A model generated the notes under the pieces. That model searched no databases and had not been told where the DNA came from. It saw only the letters and a list, made by a program, of their open reading frames with translations. From the NCBI RefSeq assembly GCF_036492425.1, contig NZ_AP025292.1:3100001-3164000 (forward strand): DNA of 64,000 nt, written 5' to 3'. The stretch is from Persicobacter psychrovividus (GTDB taxonomy: Bacteria; Bacteroidota; Bacteroidia; Cytophagales; Cyclobacteriaceae). This document shows positions 9,600 through 18,663 of the stretch, piece by piece. Numbering within the stretch: position 1 is the first letter of the stretch; every line of letters begins with the position of its first letter. The translations under genes were made by a program, and so were the position numbers.

Positions 9600-9650
9600 T
9601 TTGCCCACAGATTATTTTAAAATCATGGTAATCATGGTTAAAAACAATAG
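9600..9650. repeat. Dispersed intergenic repeat (CCACAGATTA and ATCATGGTAATCATGGT modules)
   Basis: The stretch contains CCACAGATTA followed by AATCATGGTAATCATGGTTA. Both words recur in other spacers of this window: the second at about 10938-10960 and 46750-46775, the first at about 43374-43406 and 46521-46535. This is the most compact copy. Confidence 0.6.
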
Positions 9651-9797
9651 TTGGTATTCGCAGGACGTTTGAACTAAAATATCAGCATTCCTTTTGGGCG
9701 TAAAATTACGGCGTCAAACTATCGCGAGCATCCCTCTCGTGATGATCAATCATTGACAATCAACGAGGAGGAAGATCGCAATAGCGTATGCTTTAAA

Positions 9798-10616
9798 CTA
9801 CTTTCCCTTCTTCGCTTCGTTCCAGTAGTAATCCATTTCTTCGAGGGTCATCTCAGATAGGGTTTTTCCGTCAGCAGCGGCGGCTTGCTCCAAGTACTGA
9901 AAACGGTAGATAAATTTTCGGTTGGTGCGCTCCAATGCTTCTTCGGCATTGATGTCCAGGAAGCGGGAATAGTTGATCAGGGAAAATAACACATCTCCGA
10001 ATTCGTCCTGTGCTTTTTCATGATCGATTTCGCTACCATCGGCGATGTTGAATTCGGCTTTAAACTCACCCAATTCCTCTTCGACTTTCTCCCAAACCTG
10101 TGTTTTATCGTCCCAGTCGAAACCTACACCACGGGCTTTTTCCTGAATGCGCATGGCCTTGACCAAAGCGGGCAGGGTTTTCGGAACGCCTCCCAGAACA
10201 GAAACATTGCCTTTCTCTTTCAGCTTGATCTTTTCCCAATTCTGCTTGACGGCTTCTTCATCATCCGCCACTGTATCGCTGTAAATATGCGGATGGCGGT
10301 GGATCAATTTATCACAAATACCATTGAGCACGTCGGTAATATCGAATTGCGCATTTTCTTCCCCAATTTTGGCATAAAACACCAAATGCAACATCAGGTC
10401 ACCCAACTCCTTGCGTACCTCTTCAGCAGCACCCTCCATTATGGCGTCTGAAAGTTCATACACTTCTTCGATCGTCAAATGACGCAAAGACTCCGTAGTT
10501 TGTTTCTTGTCCCACGGGCAGTTCAATCGCAACTCGTCCATGATGGTCAGCAGGCGATCAAAAGCGGCTAATTTCTCCGCTCTTTTGGTATCTTTTGGAG
10601 GATCTATTTTCGGCAT
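9798..10616 (-). CDS. mazG: Nucleoside triphosphate pyrophosphohydrolase MazG
   Basis: MazG hydrolyses (d)NTPs to NMP and pyrophosphate, cleaning nucleotide pools and, in some bacteria, lowering ppGpp. The 272-residue product has two MazG modules: the first with CPWDKKQT followed by IEEVYELSDAI and ELGDLMLHLVFYAKI, the second with EELGEFKAEF and DEFGDVLFSLINY. I start it at the ATG of MPKIDPPK (10616) because the frame's further upstream start would be a TTG. It is flanked on both sides by spacers carrying dispersed repeats. Confidence 0.95.
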   Translation of the reverse strand: MPKIDPPKDTKRAEKLAAFDRLLTIMDELRLNCPWDKKQTTESLRHLTIEEVYELSDAIMEGAAEEVRKELGDLMLHLVFYAKIGEENAQFDITDVLNGICDKLIHRHPHIYSDTVADDEEAVKQNWEKIKLKEKGNVSVLGGVPKTLPALVKAMRIQEKARGVGFDWDDKTQVWEKVEEELGEFKAEFNIADGSEIDHEKAQDEFGDVLFSLINYSRFLDINAEEALERTNRKFIYRFQYLEQAAAADGKTLSEMTLEEMDYYWNEAKKGK

Positions 10617-10972
10617 GGTATTTCTTTTTTTCTGCAAATAACAAAGGGTTGAACAGAAAACAAAAATGCCTTCCGAATGATTTCAGAAGGCAGCTTATGT
10701 GTTGTTCGATTGGTCTTTATTTTTTTGGCCGTGATTACCTTGATTTACAGGATTTCCGTGATTTTGATTTTCCTGTAAAGGCATAATTCATTATGTCTCA
10801 CGTAACAATTTGAATATAAGGGTCATTATTAGGATCAGCATTGTGTTAGACGTTAAAAATAACGTCTCTACAGCATCTTAATGACATTGGATCAGCCCCT
10901 ACAGCGATTAAATTTTGTCAAATATCAGTTAAAATAAATCATGGTAATCATGGTCTATAACACCTCCCAAAA
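10617..10972. repeat. Spacer with an assembly of dispersed intergenic repeats
   Basis: This gene-free region holds, in order, a GTGATTACCTTGATTTACAG/GGATTTCCGTGATTTT module (about 10730-10765), a hairpin with arms AGACGTTA and TAACGTCT (10848-10867), the word CCTACAGCGAT (about 10899-10909, reverse complement of a word near 46607) and AATCATGGTAATCATGGT (about 10940-10957). Related modules occur between nuoB and nuoC (46477-46841). No gene is seen. Confidence 0.6.
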
Positions 10973-12157
10973 TCAACCTTGTAATTCTTTAAATGCCATA
11001 AACGCCATCAGTCCCGATCCGATTTCCAAAGCATCATGATCAATATCGAAAGTAGGCGTATGAACGGCCGAAGTGATTCCCTTGGCTTCATTCCTTGTTC
11101 CTAATCGATAAAAACAGGCTTTCATTTCTTGGGTGTAATAAGAAAAATCTTCGGCACCCAACCAAATATCCAAATCAACGACATTCTCTTCACCTAAATA
11201 TTCCTCTGCCACGGCACGGTTGCGCAAGGTCAGGGCTTCATCATTTTCCAGATAAGGGTAGCCTTTGCGAATATCGAAATCTACCGTTCCGCCCATGCCT
11301 TCTACAATCCCTTTGGCCATTTTCACGATTCGCTCATGTGCCTCGGCGCGCCATGGCTCATTCATGGTTCTGAAGGTTCCTTTGATCTTGACTTCATCAG
11401 GAATAATATTGGTTGCGCCAAAAGCACGAATATCCCCGAAGGAAAGTACACAGGGGATTTTTGGTGGCGCAAAACGACTGACAATTTGCTGCAAGGAGAC
11501 GATCATGTTGGCCGCAATCACAATAGGGTCAATATTGTTTTCAGGCAAGGCCGCATGTCCGCCTTTTCCACGAACGGTGATATAAATTTCATCACATGAA
11601 GCCATGTACATCCCTGGGCGGAAACCTACTTTCCCGACAGGAATAAAAGGCATCACGTGCTGCCCGATGATGGCTTCAGGCTTGGGATTTTCCAGTGCGC
11701 CATCTTTGATCATCAACGAAGCACCACCAGGAAGCTGCTCTTCACCAGGCTGAAATACCAGCTTGACAGTCCCTTCGAACTGATCTTTAACCTGGTTCAG
11801 TATATAGGCCGCCCCCAACAAAGAGGCCGTGTGTGCATCGTGCCCACAGGCGTGCATCACCCCATCATTTTGTGATTTGTACGGTTGATCATTCTCTTCA
11901 ACAATTGGCAGGGCATCAAGATCAGCACGTAAAGCGATAACTTTTTTCGTGGGATTCTTGCCTTCAATCAGTGCCACCAATCCTGTTTCGGCCTTGGTTT
12001 CCTGCCGCGTGATTCCCATGGCGGTGAGCTGATCAGCAACATACTTTACGGTATGGTGTTCCTGAAAAGATAATTCTGGGTGCTGATGCAGGTATTGTCG
12101 GTAATCGATCACCTGCTGCTTTATTTCTTTGGCTAATTGCTGAATGGTTGATTTCAT
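10973..12157 (-). CDS. M20 family amidohydrolase/peptidase
   Basis: A 394-residue zinc-dependent hydrolase of the M20D (IAA-amino acid hydrolase/AmhX, hippurate hydrolase) type. The metal-binding HACGHDAHTAS motif is near residue 95, PGEEQLPGGA carries the catalytic glutamate near 133, a small lid/dimerisation domain follows (about 180-300), and GAEDFSYY near the C-terminus supplies another metal ligand. There is no signal peptide, so it should act in the cytoplasm on N-acyl amino acids or similar amides. It is transcribed toward mazG and downstream of a SPOR lipoprotein gene on the same strand, with 16 bases between; the exact substrate cannot be read from sequence. Confidence 0.93.
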   Translation of the reverse strand: MKSTIQQLAKEIKQQVIDYRQYLHQHPELSFQEHHTVKYVADQLTAMGITRQETKAETGLVALIEGKNPTKKVIALRADLDALPIVEENDQPYKSQNDGVMHACGHDAHTASLLGAAYILNQVKDQFEGTVKLVFQPGEEQLPGGASLMIKDGALENPKPEAIIGQHVMPFIPVGKVGFRPGMYMASCDEIYITVRGKGGHAALPENNIDPIVIAANMIVSLQQIVSRFAPPKIPCVLSFGDIRAFGATNIIPDEVKIKGTFRTMNEPWRAEAHERIVKMAKGIVEGMGGTVDFDIRKGYPYLENDEALTLRNRAVAEEYLGEENVVDLDIWLGAEDFSYYTQEMKACFYRLGTRNEAKGITSAVHTPTFDIDHDALEIGSGLMAFMAFKELQG

Positions 12158-12173
12158 GACTGATAAATTATGG

Positions 12174-12716
12174 CTAATCCTGTGTCGTCTCTGCTGGGGA
12201 TTGATCTCCCAGTTTCACTTTGAAAGGAATAATGATCGCACGTCCGAAATTACTCTTGGCTTTTTTGTAAAGTCCGTAAGCATCGACACGGCTGTAATAC
12301 TCCCCAATACGCACCCGATAGGTCGGCTGTACATAAGTTACCTTTGGCTTGGCTTCAGGGAGCAGTTCATAAACCTCCGATTTAATTTCGTTGGCACGGT
12401 CGCGGCTTGTTCCTGAATATACCTGAATGGTGTATTTGGTGGCATAACTGCCTGCATTTGCGGCTGCAAAATCCTGCAATTGCTCATCTACTCCTGTAGT
12501 GATTGCTGATGACTCAGAAAAATCCTGTTCTTTTGTTAACTGATTTTCTTTTTGCTGTTCGGCCTGTTTCGCTTCTTGCTGCGCTTTAAGCTGAACAAAA
12601 TCTTCTCGGTTCGTCGAAATATCTTCTTGATAATTGGTGGTGGTGGTCTTCGCTACTTTCGGAGAACACGCCGTTGCCAGCAAGAACATGCCAAACAGGA
12701 CATAGATATTTTTCAT
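12174..12716 (-). CDS. SPOR domain-containing lipoprotein
   Basis: The 180-residue protein begins MKNIYVLFGMFLLATACSPK, a lipoprotein signal with the lipobox cysteine at residue 17. A low-complexity Gln/Glu/Lys-rich linker follows (about 35-75), then a C-terminal SPOR domain (about 95-165) with YTIQVYSGTSRDRANEI and RVRIGEYYSR. SPOR domains bind denuded peptidoglycan at division or remodelling sites, so this is probably an envelope lipoprotein anchored near septal peptidoglycan. An in-frame upstream start is not ATG and would put residues before the signal peptide, so 12716 is preferred. It lies 16 bases upstream of the M20 gene in the same direction. Confidence 0.9.
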   Translation of the reverse strand: MKNIYVLFGMFLLATACSPKVAKTTTTNYQEDISTNREDFVQLKAQQEAKQAEQQKENQLTKEQDFSESSAITTGVDEQLQDFAAANAGSYATKYTIQVYSGTSRDRANEIKSEVYELLPEAKPKVTYVQPTYRVRIGEYYSRVDAYGLYKKAKSNFGRAIIIPFKVKLGDQSPAETTQD

Positions 12717-12849
12717 AGTAATGGGTTTATTTAAATTTCGGTTTTGCCTATTGGCGCTCAATTTACAAAATTTTAGCCATTGTTTAATATATCGTCTGTT
12801 GGGCAGGCAGCTCTATTACTGACCTTTGTTGATGGACATTTTCGACCCA

Positions 12850-12890
12850 ACAAAAATGGGGTTACGATCCTAAGAACGCAACCCCATTAT
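12850..12890 (-). terminator. Terminator downstream of secA
   Basis: Arms AATGGGGTT (12855-12863) and AACCCCATT (12880-12888) form a 9-bp stem; on the minus strand it is followed by a short T run. It lies 25 bases after the secA stop. Confidence 0.75.
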
Positions 12891-12914
12891 ATTTATTAAA
12901 CAAAAAGGTTCAAA

Positions 12915-15900
12915 TTAGTCAATCAACACACATTTGTTGGCTGCCAAATCGTTTTCTACCTTCTTGAATTTTACATTCTCTTTTACAGAACCGTCATTGT
13001 AACGTACCGATACCAAATCGTTTCGGCCATGCGTAACCTCTTTACGGATCGGCATTGTTTTCTCCTTTGGTGCTTCAGGAGCCTCAGGGCGAGGGGTGTC
13101 CTGGCTCAAAGCAGAACCTGTTTCCGCTTTAGAAGTGTTATATTCTTGCTTTGGGCGCTCTTCTCTCGCTTCCTGCACCTTTTCTGGCTCAGCAATTGGA
13201 ATAGAGGCTTTCATCAAGAATGAGATCGCTTCGTTGTTTACTTCAGAAAGGAACTTCTTGAATAGTTCAAAAGCTTCAAACTTGTAGATCATCAAAGGAT
13301 CTTTTTGCTCATAAGCGGCATTCTGTACCGATTGCTTCAGGTCATCCATCTCACGCAAGTGTTCTTTCCACTTGTTATCGATAATGGCCAAAGCAGCACT
13401 TTTCTCCATATCGGTCATCAATGTTTTACCACGATCTTCGATATTTTTCGACAAGTTGGTTACAATGCCGAGTTGCTTTTTACCATCCGTGAATGGTACC
13501 ATGATATTTTCAACCATCGCGCCACGTTCCGCATTTACATGCTCCAATACAGGCATTGCACGCTCACCGATGATTTCATTTTTCTTTTTATACTGATCGT
13601 AAGCCTCATCAAACAGCTCATTGGCGATATCATCCACAGAGCTTGCATTGAATTTGTCTTCAGCAATATGGTAATCCACACCCAAAGTGTTCAGTACCTC
13701 CAATTTGAAGCCATCCAAATCCAACGACTCTTTGTAAGCAATCACGATCGTTTCTACCACATCATAAAGCTGGTTCATGATATCGATCGACAAACGCTCA
13801 CCGAATAGGGCATTGCGACGACGATCGTAGATTACTTCACGTTGCTGGTTCATCACATCATCATATTCCAGCAAACGCTTACGAATACCGAAGTTGTTTT
13901 CTTCCACCTTGCGCTGTGCACGTTCGATAGACTTGGTAATCATAGAGTGCTGAATTACTTCGCCCTCTTCCAAGCCCATACGGTCCATTACCTTGGCGAT
14001 ACGCTCAGAACCGAACATACGCATCAGGCTATCTTCAAGAGATACAAAGAACTGCGAAGAACCGACATCTCCCTGACGACCTGCACGACCACGCAACTGG
14101 CGATCGACACGACGTGACTCATGGCGTTCAGTACCGATAATGGCCAAACCACCTGCTGCTTTCGACTCAGGGGTAAGTTTAATATCCGTACCACGACCTG
14201 CCATGTTGGTAGCGATGGTTACCATTCCTGGCTGCCCTGCCTGTGCTACAACCTCTGCTTCACGCGAGTGCTGCTTGGCATTCAGTACCTGATGAGGAAT
14301 TTGTTGCATACTCAGCATACGCGACAGTAATTCCGACATATCTACTGATGTTGTACCGACCAATACTGGACGGCCAGCTTCACGCAACTGAATCACCTCT
14401 TCGGCTACTGCGCGGAATTTCTCACGGATTGTTTTGAAGACTTTATCTTCGTGATCCTGACGCTGAATTGGGCGGTTGGTAGGAATAACCACTACATCCA
14501 ATTCATAGATATCCCAAAGCTCGCCTGCTTCCGTCTCTGCGGTACCCGTCATACCACCTAATTTGTGGTACATACGGAAGTAGTTCTGAAGCGTAATGGT
14601 AGCATAAGTTTGTGTGGCATCTTCTACCTTCACATTTTCTTTGGCTTCCAGTGCCTGGTGCAAACCATCAGAGTAACGGCGCCCGTCCATTACACGACCT
14701 GTTTGCTCATCGACGATTTTCACTTTACCGTCGTCAAGGATATACTCCGTATCTTTTTCGAACAATGAGTACGCTTTCAAAAGCTGATTCACCGAGTGAA
14801 TACGTTCTGCTTTTACGGCGTAATCCTGTAACAGCTGCTCTTTCTTAACGATTTTATCTTCATCAGAAACCGCCTCGTCGTTTTCGAGGTTGGCAATTTC
14901 CACCCCAATATCTGGCAAGATAAAGAATTGAGGATCCTCACCTTTACCCGTAATATGGTCGATCCCTTTTTCTGTAAGGTCTACCGAGTTTTGTTTTTCA
15001 TCAATTACAAACAACAATGGCTCATCTGCCTTCGGCATTTCGCGGTTGTTGTCCGCCATATAATAGTTTTCTGTCTTTTGCAGGATCTGGCGAATACCGT
15101 CCTCAGACAAATATTTAATCAATGGTTTGTATTTCGGGAATGCGCGGTAAGCACGGAACAGGGCTGTTCCTCCCTCATCACTTTTAGGGTCTTCGGAAAT
15201 CAAACGTTTGGCGTCGGTCAGGAACCCTTGCGCCAATTTCTTCTGGTCTCCTACCAGCGACTCAATTCTTGGCTTCAGCATATGGAATTCATGCTGATCG
15301 CCTTTAGGTACAGGACCCGAGATAATCAATGGGGTACGGGCATCATCAATCAATACCGAATCGACCTCATCGACCATGGCATAGTGGTGCTTGCGCTGTA
15401 CCAGCTCATCGGTTCCACGTGCCATATTGTCACGAAGGTAATCAAAACCGAATTCGTTGTTGGTACCGTAAGTGATGTCTGCACGGTAGGCGTTACGGCG
15501 CTCCTCAGAGTTTGCCGGCCACTTATCGATACAGTCGATGTCCAATCCGTGGAACTGGAACAAAGGCGCCATCCATTCGGAGTCACGTTTAGCCAAATAA
15601 TCATTGACCGTTACCACGTGAACACCACGGCGAGCCAAAGCATTCAGGAAGGCTGGAAGTGTTGCCACCAACGTTTTACCTTCACCGGTAGCCATCTCAC
15701 CGATTTTACCTTGGTGAAGGACCACACCACCAATCAACTGCACATCGTAATGTACCATTTCCCATGTTAGCAAATGCCCTCCGGCAGTCCAGGAGTTATG
15801 CCAAACCGCCGTTTCCCCTTCAATGGAAACGCAGTCGCTTTTTGCTGAAATCGTTCTGTCATGAACATTGGCGGAAACGCGCAGTTCTTTTTGATCTTTC

Positions 15901-16274
15901 AAACGGCGCGCCGTTTCTTTCATGATCGCAAAGGCCTGAGGGAGGATGTTGTTCAGTACCACCTCAAGTTCTTCATTGCGTTGGTCATCCAACTTATCAA
16001 TTTTAGCGTACAGTGCTTCTTTTTCAAAAACGTCTGTTTCCGTAGCATCTGCTTTTGATTTCAACGCTTCGATTTCCTGATCGAGGTGTTTGAGTTCCTC
16101 TTGAATTTGCGCCATTAAACCCGCTGATGCCTTACGCAAGTCATCGTCAGTGATGGAGCTCAGTTTATCGAATTCTTCGTTAATTTGCTTAACGATCGGC
16201 AAGATTACCTTAATGTCTCGATCGGATTTGGTTCCGAACAGCTTGGCAAAGCCTTTGGTTATTTTATCTAACAT
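12915..16274 (-). CDS. secA: Preprotein translocase ATPase SecA
   Basis: SecA is the motor that drives unfolded preproteins through SecYEG. At 1119 residues it is longer than the E. coli protein, as is usual for Bacteroidota, with insertions in the nucleotide-binding domain. Visible are ATGEGKTL (Walker A, near residue 205), VDEVDSVLIDDARTPLIISG, the TNMAGRGTDIKL block and QLRGRAGRQGDVG. The C-terminus is an acidic/proline linker ending in KCVLID, without the zinc-binding CxC...CH tail seen in many SecA proteins. The ATG of MLDKITKG is chosen over a non-ATG start six codons upstream. A candidate promoter lies about 80 bases upstream. Confidence 0.97.
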   Translation of the reverse strand: MLDKITKGFAKLFGTKSDRDIKVILPIVKQINEEFDKLSSITDDDLRKASAGLMAQIQEELKHLDQEIEALKSKADATETDVFEKEALYAKIDKLDDQRNEELEVVLNNILPQAFAIMKETARRLKDQKELRVSANVHDRTISAKSDCVSIEGETAVWHNSWTAGGHLLTWEMVHYDVQLIGGVVLHQGKIGEMATGEGKTLVATLPAFLNALARRGVHVVTVNDYLAKRDSEWMAPLFQFHGLDIDCIDKWPANSEERRNAYRADITYGTNNEFGFDYLRDNMARGTDELVQRKHHYAMVDEVDSVLIDDARTPLIISGPVPKGDQHEFHMLKPRIESLVGDQKKLAQGFLTDAKRLISEDPKSDEGGTALFRAYRAFPKYKPLIKYLSEDGIRQILQKTENYYMADNNREMPKADEPLLFVIDEKQNSVDLTEKGIDHITGKGEDPQFFILPDIGVEIANLENDEAVSDEDKIVKKEQLLQDYAVKAERIHSVNQLLKAYSLFEKDTEYILDDGKVKIVDEQTGRVMDGRRYSDGLHQALEAKENVKVEDATQTYATITLQNYFRMYHKLGGMTGTAETEAGELWDIYELDVVVIPTNRPIQRQDHEDKVFKTIREKFRAVAEEVIQLREAGRPVLVGTTSVDMSELLSRMLSMQQIPHQVLNAKQHSREAEVVAQAGQPGMVTIATNMAGRGTDIKLTPESKAAGGLAIIGTERHESRRVDRQLRGRAGRQGDVGSSQFFVSLEDSLMRMFGSERIAKVMDRMGLEEGEVIQHSMITKSIERAQRKVEENNFGIRKRLLEYDDVMNQQREVIYDRRRNALFGERLSIDIMNQLYDVVETIVIAYKESLDLDGFKLEVLNTLGVDYHIAEDKFNASSVDDIANELFDEAYDQYKKKNEIIGERAMPVLEHVNAERGAMVENIMVPFTDGKKQLGIVTNLSKNIEDRGKTLMTDMEKSAALAIIDNKWKEHLREMDDLKQSVQNAAYEQKDPLMIYKFEAFELFKKFLSEVNNEAISFLMKASIPIAEPEKVQEAREERPKQEYNTSKAETGSALSQDTPRPEAPEAPKEKTMPIRKEVTHGRNDLVSVRYNDGSVKENVKFKKVENDLAANKCVLID

Positions 16275-16354
16275 GGCGAATTTTATTTGCAAATATCAAT
16301 CTGCAGTGTGTTCAGTCTGCCTTCATGAATTTTCAGGAGTGTCACACTTATTAT

Positions 16355-16390
16355 CAAAGGTAAATGAAATATGAAAAACTAATAACAAAA
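16355..16390 (-). promoter_or_regulatory. Candidate Bacteroidota-type promoter for secA
   Basis: On the minus strand TTTTG (16390-16386) and TACCTTTG (16362-16355) are separated by 23 bases, close to the phylum pattern TTTG-N19-23-TAnnTTTG. It would give a leader of about 75 nucleotides before secA. Confidence 0.5.
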
Positions 16391-16439
16391 ACGATCGACA
16401 ATTGTACGCTGTTTTTGTCAAAAAGCCTTCAATTCATCT

Positions 16440-17216
16440 TTATATATTTATTTTTCCACTGAAGACCTGCTCTGCAGGGCCTGTCAGGAAGATATTCTGG
16501 AAGCCTTCCGAGCTGTTTTTCTCAAAACTAACCTCCAACAGCCCTCCAAGGGTTTTAATTTTTACGGGGCTTTCCATCTCATTGAGTGAGCAGGCAAGTG
16601 CACAGGCGGTAACTCCTGTTCCACAAGAGAGGGTTTCATCTTCTACCCCCCTTTCGTAGGTACGAACAAAGATGGACTGTGCTTCAAGCTGTTGCACAAA
16701 ATTAACGTTTGTACCTTCCGCCTTAAAACGCTCATTATAACGAATAGCACGGCCGGCATCGAAAACCTCTGTGGCCTCCACTTTATCGACAAACTGCACA
16801 TAATGCGGAGAGCCTGTATTGATGAAGAAATCCTCACCGATACGTTCTGTTGTTGTAACATCTGGCATTTTCAGGCGAATCACGGCTGGCGTAATTTCAG
16901 CGTACAGTCCGCCATCGATGGTCAGAAAGTGGGTACTTTTGCTCACGATACCCAAAAATTCAGCAAAGCGAACAGCGCAACGGCTTCCGTTGCCACAAAG
17001 GCTTTTACTTCCGTCTGAATTGAAATAGACCATTTCGAAGTCATAATCAGGGTGCTCCTGAATCAGGATCAATCCGTCGGCACCAATGCCAAACTTGCGG
17101 TCGCACAACCGCTGAACAGAAGGGATATCATTGGGGTCGATCACTTGCTGGCGATTATCCACCATCACAAAGTCATTACCTGTTCCCTGATATTTATAAA
17201 AATCTACTGTTGTCAT
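16440..17216 (-). CDS. dapF: Diaminopimelate epimerase DapF
   Basis: DapF interconverts LL- and meso-diaminopimelate, supplying meso-DAP for peptidoglycan and lysine. The 258-residue protein has the N-terminal YQGTGNDFV motif, the first catalytic cysteine Cys74 in LCGNGSRC and the second in LSCGTGVTACA near residue 205; both halves of the pseudo-symmetric fold are present. Start ATG gives MTTVDFYKYQ. It is upstream of secA on the same strand with about 165 bases between, probably a separate transcript. Confidence 0.97.
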   Translation of the reverse strand: MTTVDFYKYQGTGNDFVMVDNRQQVIDPNDIPSVQRLCDRKFGIGADGLILIQEHPDYDFEMVYFNSDGSKSLCGNGSRCAVRFAEFLGIVSKSTHFLTIDGGLYAEITPAVIRLKMPDVTTTERIGEDFFINTGSPHYVQFVDKVEATEVFDAGRAIRYNERFKAEGTNVNFVQQLEAQSIFVRTYERGVEDETLSCGTGVTACALACSLNEMESPVKIKTLGGLLEVSFEKNSSEGFQNIFLTGPAEQVFSGKINI

Positions 17217-17506
17217 TTCTGATAAACAAACTAAAATATTGGAAGGTCAAATAGAGTAAATGCCCATGGTTGCATCGTCCGATATCCAGCTATTGGACTT
17301 GATTCAACAAATTACAGACCACTCGAAACTACTGCCTTATCTGCAAAGATGATACAAAGCAACCGAAATATGACAAAAAGGCAGTCGTAAATGCTGAATT
17401 CCCATAGAATTTTAATTGAAATAAAATATAAATGTATAAAACATCAAAAGACATAGATCATGCTTCTTCGTAGATTGCGGAGAATCAGCTTATAACTTGT
17501 GCATTA

Positions 17507-18205
17507 ATGAAAAACCATGACGCAATAGAAGAGTACTTTATGCCATTTCGGTCGGGATTAATCGCTTTGGCAGATCCGGTACAGGCCGAAAAAATGGCCA
17601 AGTATATGCAGGGGCATTTTGAGTTTTACGGATTGCCCTCGCCTGTGCGGAAAGCTTTGCAAAAGCAATTTTTGCTGGAGGCCGGTTTTCCCAAGCCCGA
17701 AGACGACGCTGCGATACTGACCTACCTTTGGCAACAACCGGAAAGAGAATGGCAGTATTTTGGTTTGGATATGATGCTGCGGATGAAAAAGCGGTGGGCG
17801 GCCGGATTTATCGATCAACTTTATTGGATGATTACCCATAAGTCGTGGTGGGACACCGTAGACCATCTGGCATCACATGGGTTGGGCGCGCAATGGAGCC
17901 GTTTTCCTGAACAGCAAAAACAGCAGCTGCCACAGTGGGTTGAGGATTCCAACCTTTGGGTCAGGCGGGCCACCATCCTGTTTCAGCTGAAATACAAAAA
18001 GGCCATCGACCTGGACTTGCAGGCCGATATCCTGCGCAAAAACCTGGGCAGTAGCTCATTCTTTATTAATAAAGCAATAGGCTGGTCGTTGCGGGAAATT
18101 TCAAAAACAAATCACGAATGGGTGCTTCAATTTATAGAACAAACACCAGGCTTATCGCCTTTGTCTAAAAGAGAAGCCCTGAAGTGGTGGAATAAACATA
18201 ACTGA
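17507..18205 (+). CDS. DNA alkylation repair protein (AlkD-like HEAT repeat glycosylase)
   Basis: A 232-residue, all-helical protein of the AlkC/AlkD family, which excise cationic alkylated bases. The segment MAKYMQGHFEFYGLPSPVRK near residue 30 and KSWWDTVDHLASHG near 113-126, containing the aspartate-bearing WWDTVD motif of the AlkD active site, are typical, as is FINKAIGWSLREISK toward the C-terminus. The ATG gives MKNHDAIEE. The next gene starts two bases after its stop, so the two are co-transcribed, although a functional link with the transporter is not obvious. Confidence 0.92.
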   Translation: MKNHDAIEEYFMPFRSGLIALADPVQAEKMAKYMQGHFEFYGLPSPVRKALQKQFLLEAGFPKPEDDAAILTYLWQQPEREWQYFGLDMMLRMKKRWAAGFIDQLYWMITHKSWWDTVDHLASHGLGAQWSRFPEQQKQQLPQWVEDSNLWVRRATILFQLKYKKAIDLDLQADILRKNLGSSSFFINKAIGWSLREISKTNHEWVLQFIEQTPGLSPLSKREALKWWNKHN

Positions 18206-18207
18206 AT

Positions 18208-18657
18208 ATGAATTTGATCTATTATATCGTCGCCGTACTTATTGGAGCCATTGCTTCTATTCAAGTGGGTGTAAACAGTTCGCTGAAACTGACTACCGGC
18301 AATGCCCTCTATGCCACCTTTACCAACTTTACGGTAGGCTGGATTGCCGTTTTTATTTTGGTACTGATTGAATCCAAAGGAAACCTGGGAATGGTTTTCG
18401 GTACCATTCTTTCTGCGGACAAATGGAAGCTCGTTGGTGGATTGCTCGGCGCTTCGTTTGTTACAAGCCTTGTGATCATCGCCCCAAAAATTGGCATGAC
18501 CTCCACACTTACCCTCGTTATTGCAGGGCAGATTATTTTAGCGATGATCCTCGATCATTTCGGCTGGCTCGGTATGCACCAGCAACCCATCAGCTGGATG
18601 AAGATCATTGGTGTGATGATTATGGTTGTGGGCGTTTATATTGTACAAACAAATTAA
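18208..18657 (+). CDS. Half-size DMT superfamily transporter (YdcZ/DUF606-like)
   Basis: A 149-residue integral membrane protein with about five hydrophobic helices: roughly 1-20, 33-52, 70-92, 97-115 and 128-146. The opening NLIYYIVAVLIGAIASIQVG with VNSSLK, and GGLLGASFVTSLVIIAPKIG, match the YdcZ (DUF606) family of small drug/metabolite transporters that usually act as dimers. It is two bases downstream of the AlkD-like gene and ends six bases before the stop of the convergent helicase gene. The substrate is unknown. Confidence 0.88.
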   Translation: MNLIYYIVAVLIGAIASIQVGVNSSLKLTTGNALYATFTNFTVGWIAVFILVLIESKGNLGMVFGTILSADKWKLVGGLLGASFVTSLVIIAPKIGMTSTLTLVIAGQIILAMILDHFGWLGMHQQPISWMKIIGVMIMVVGVYIVQTN

Positions 18658-18663
18658 ACGGAC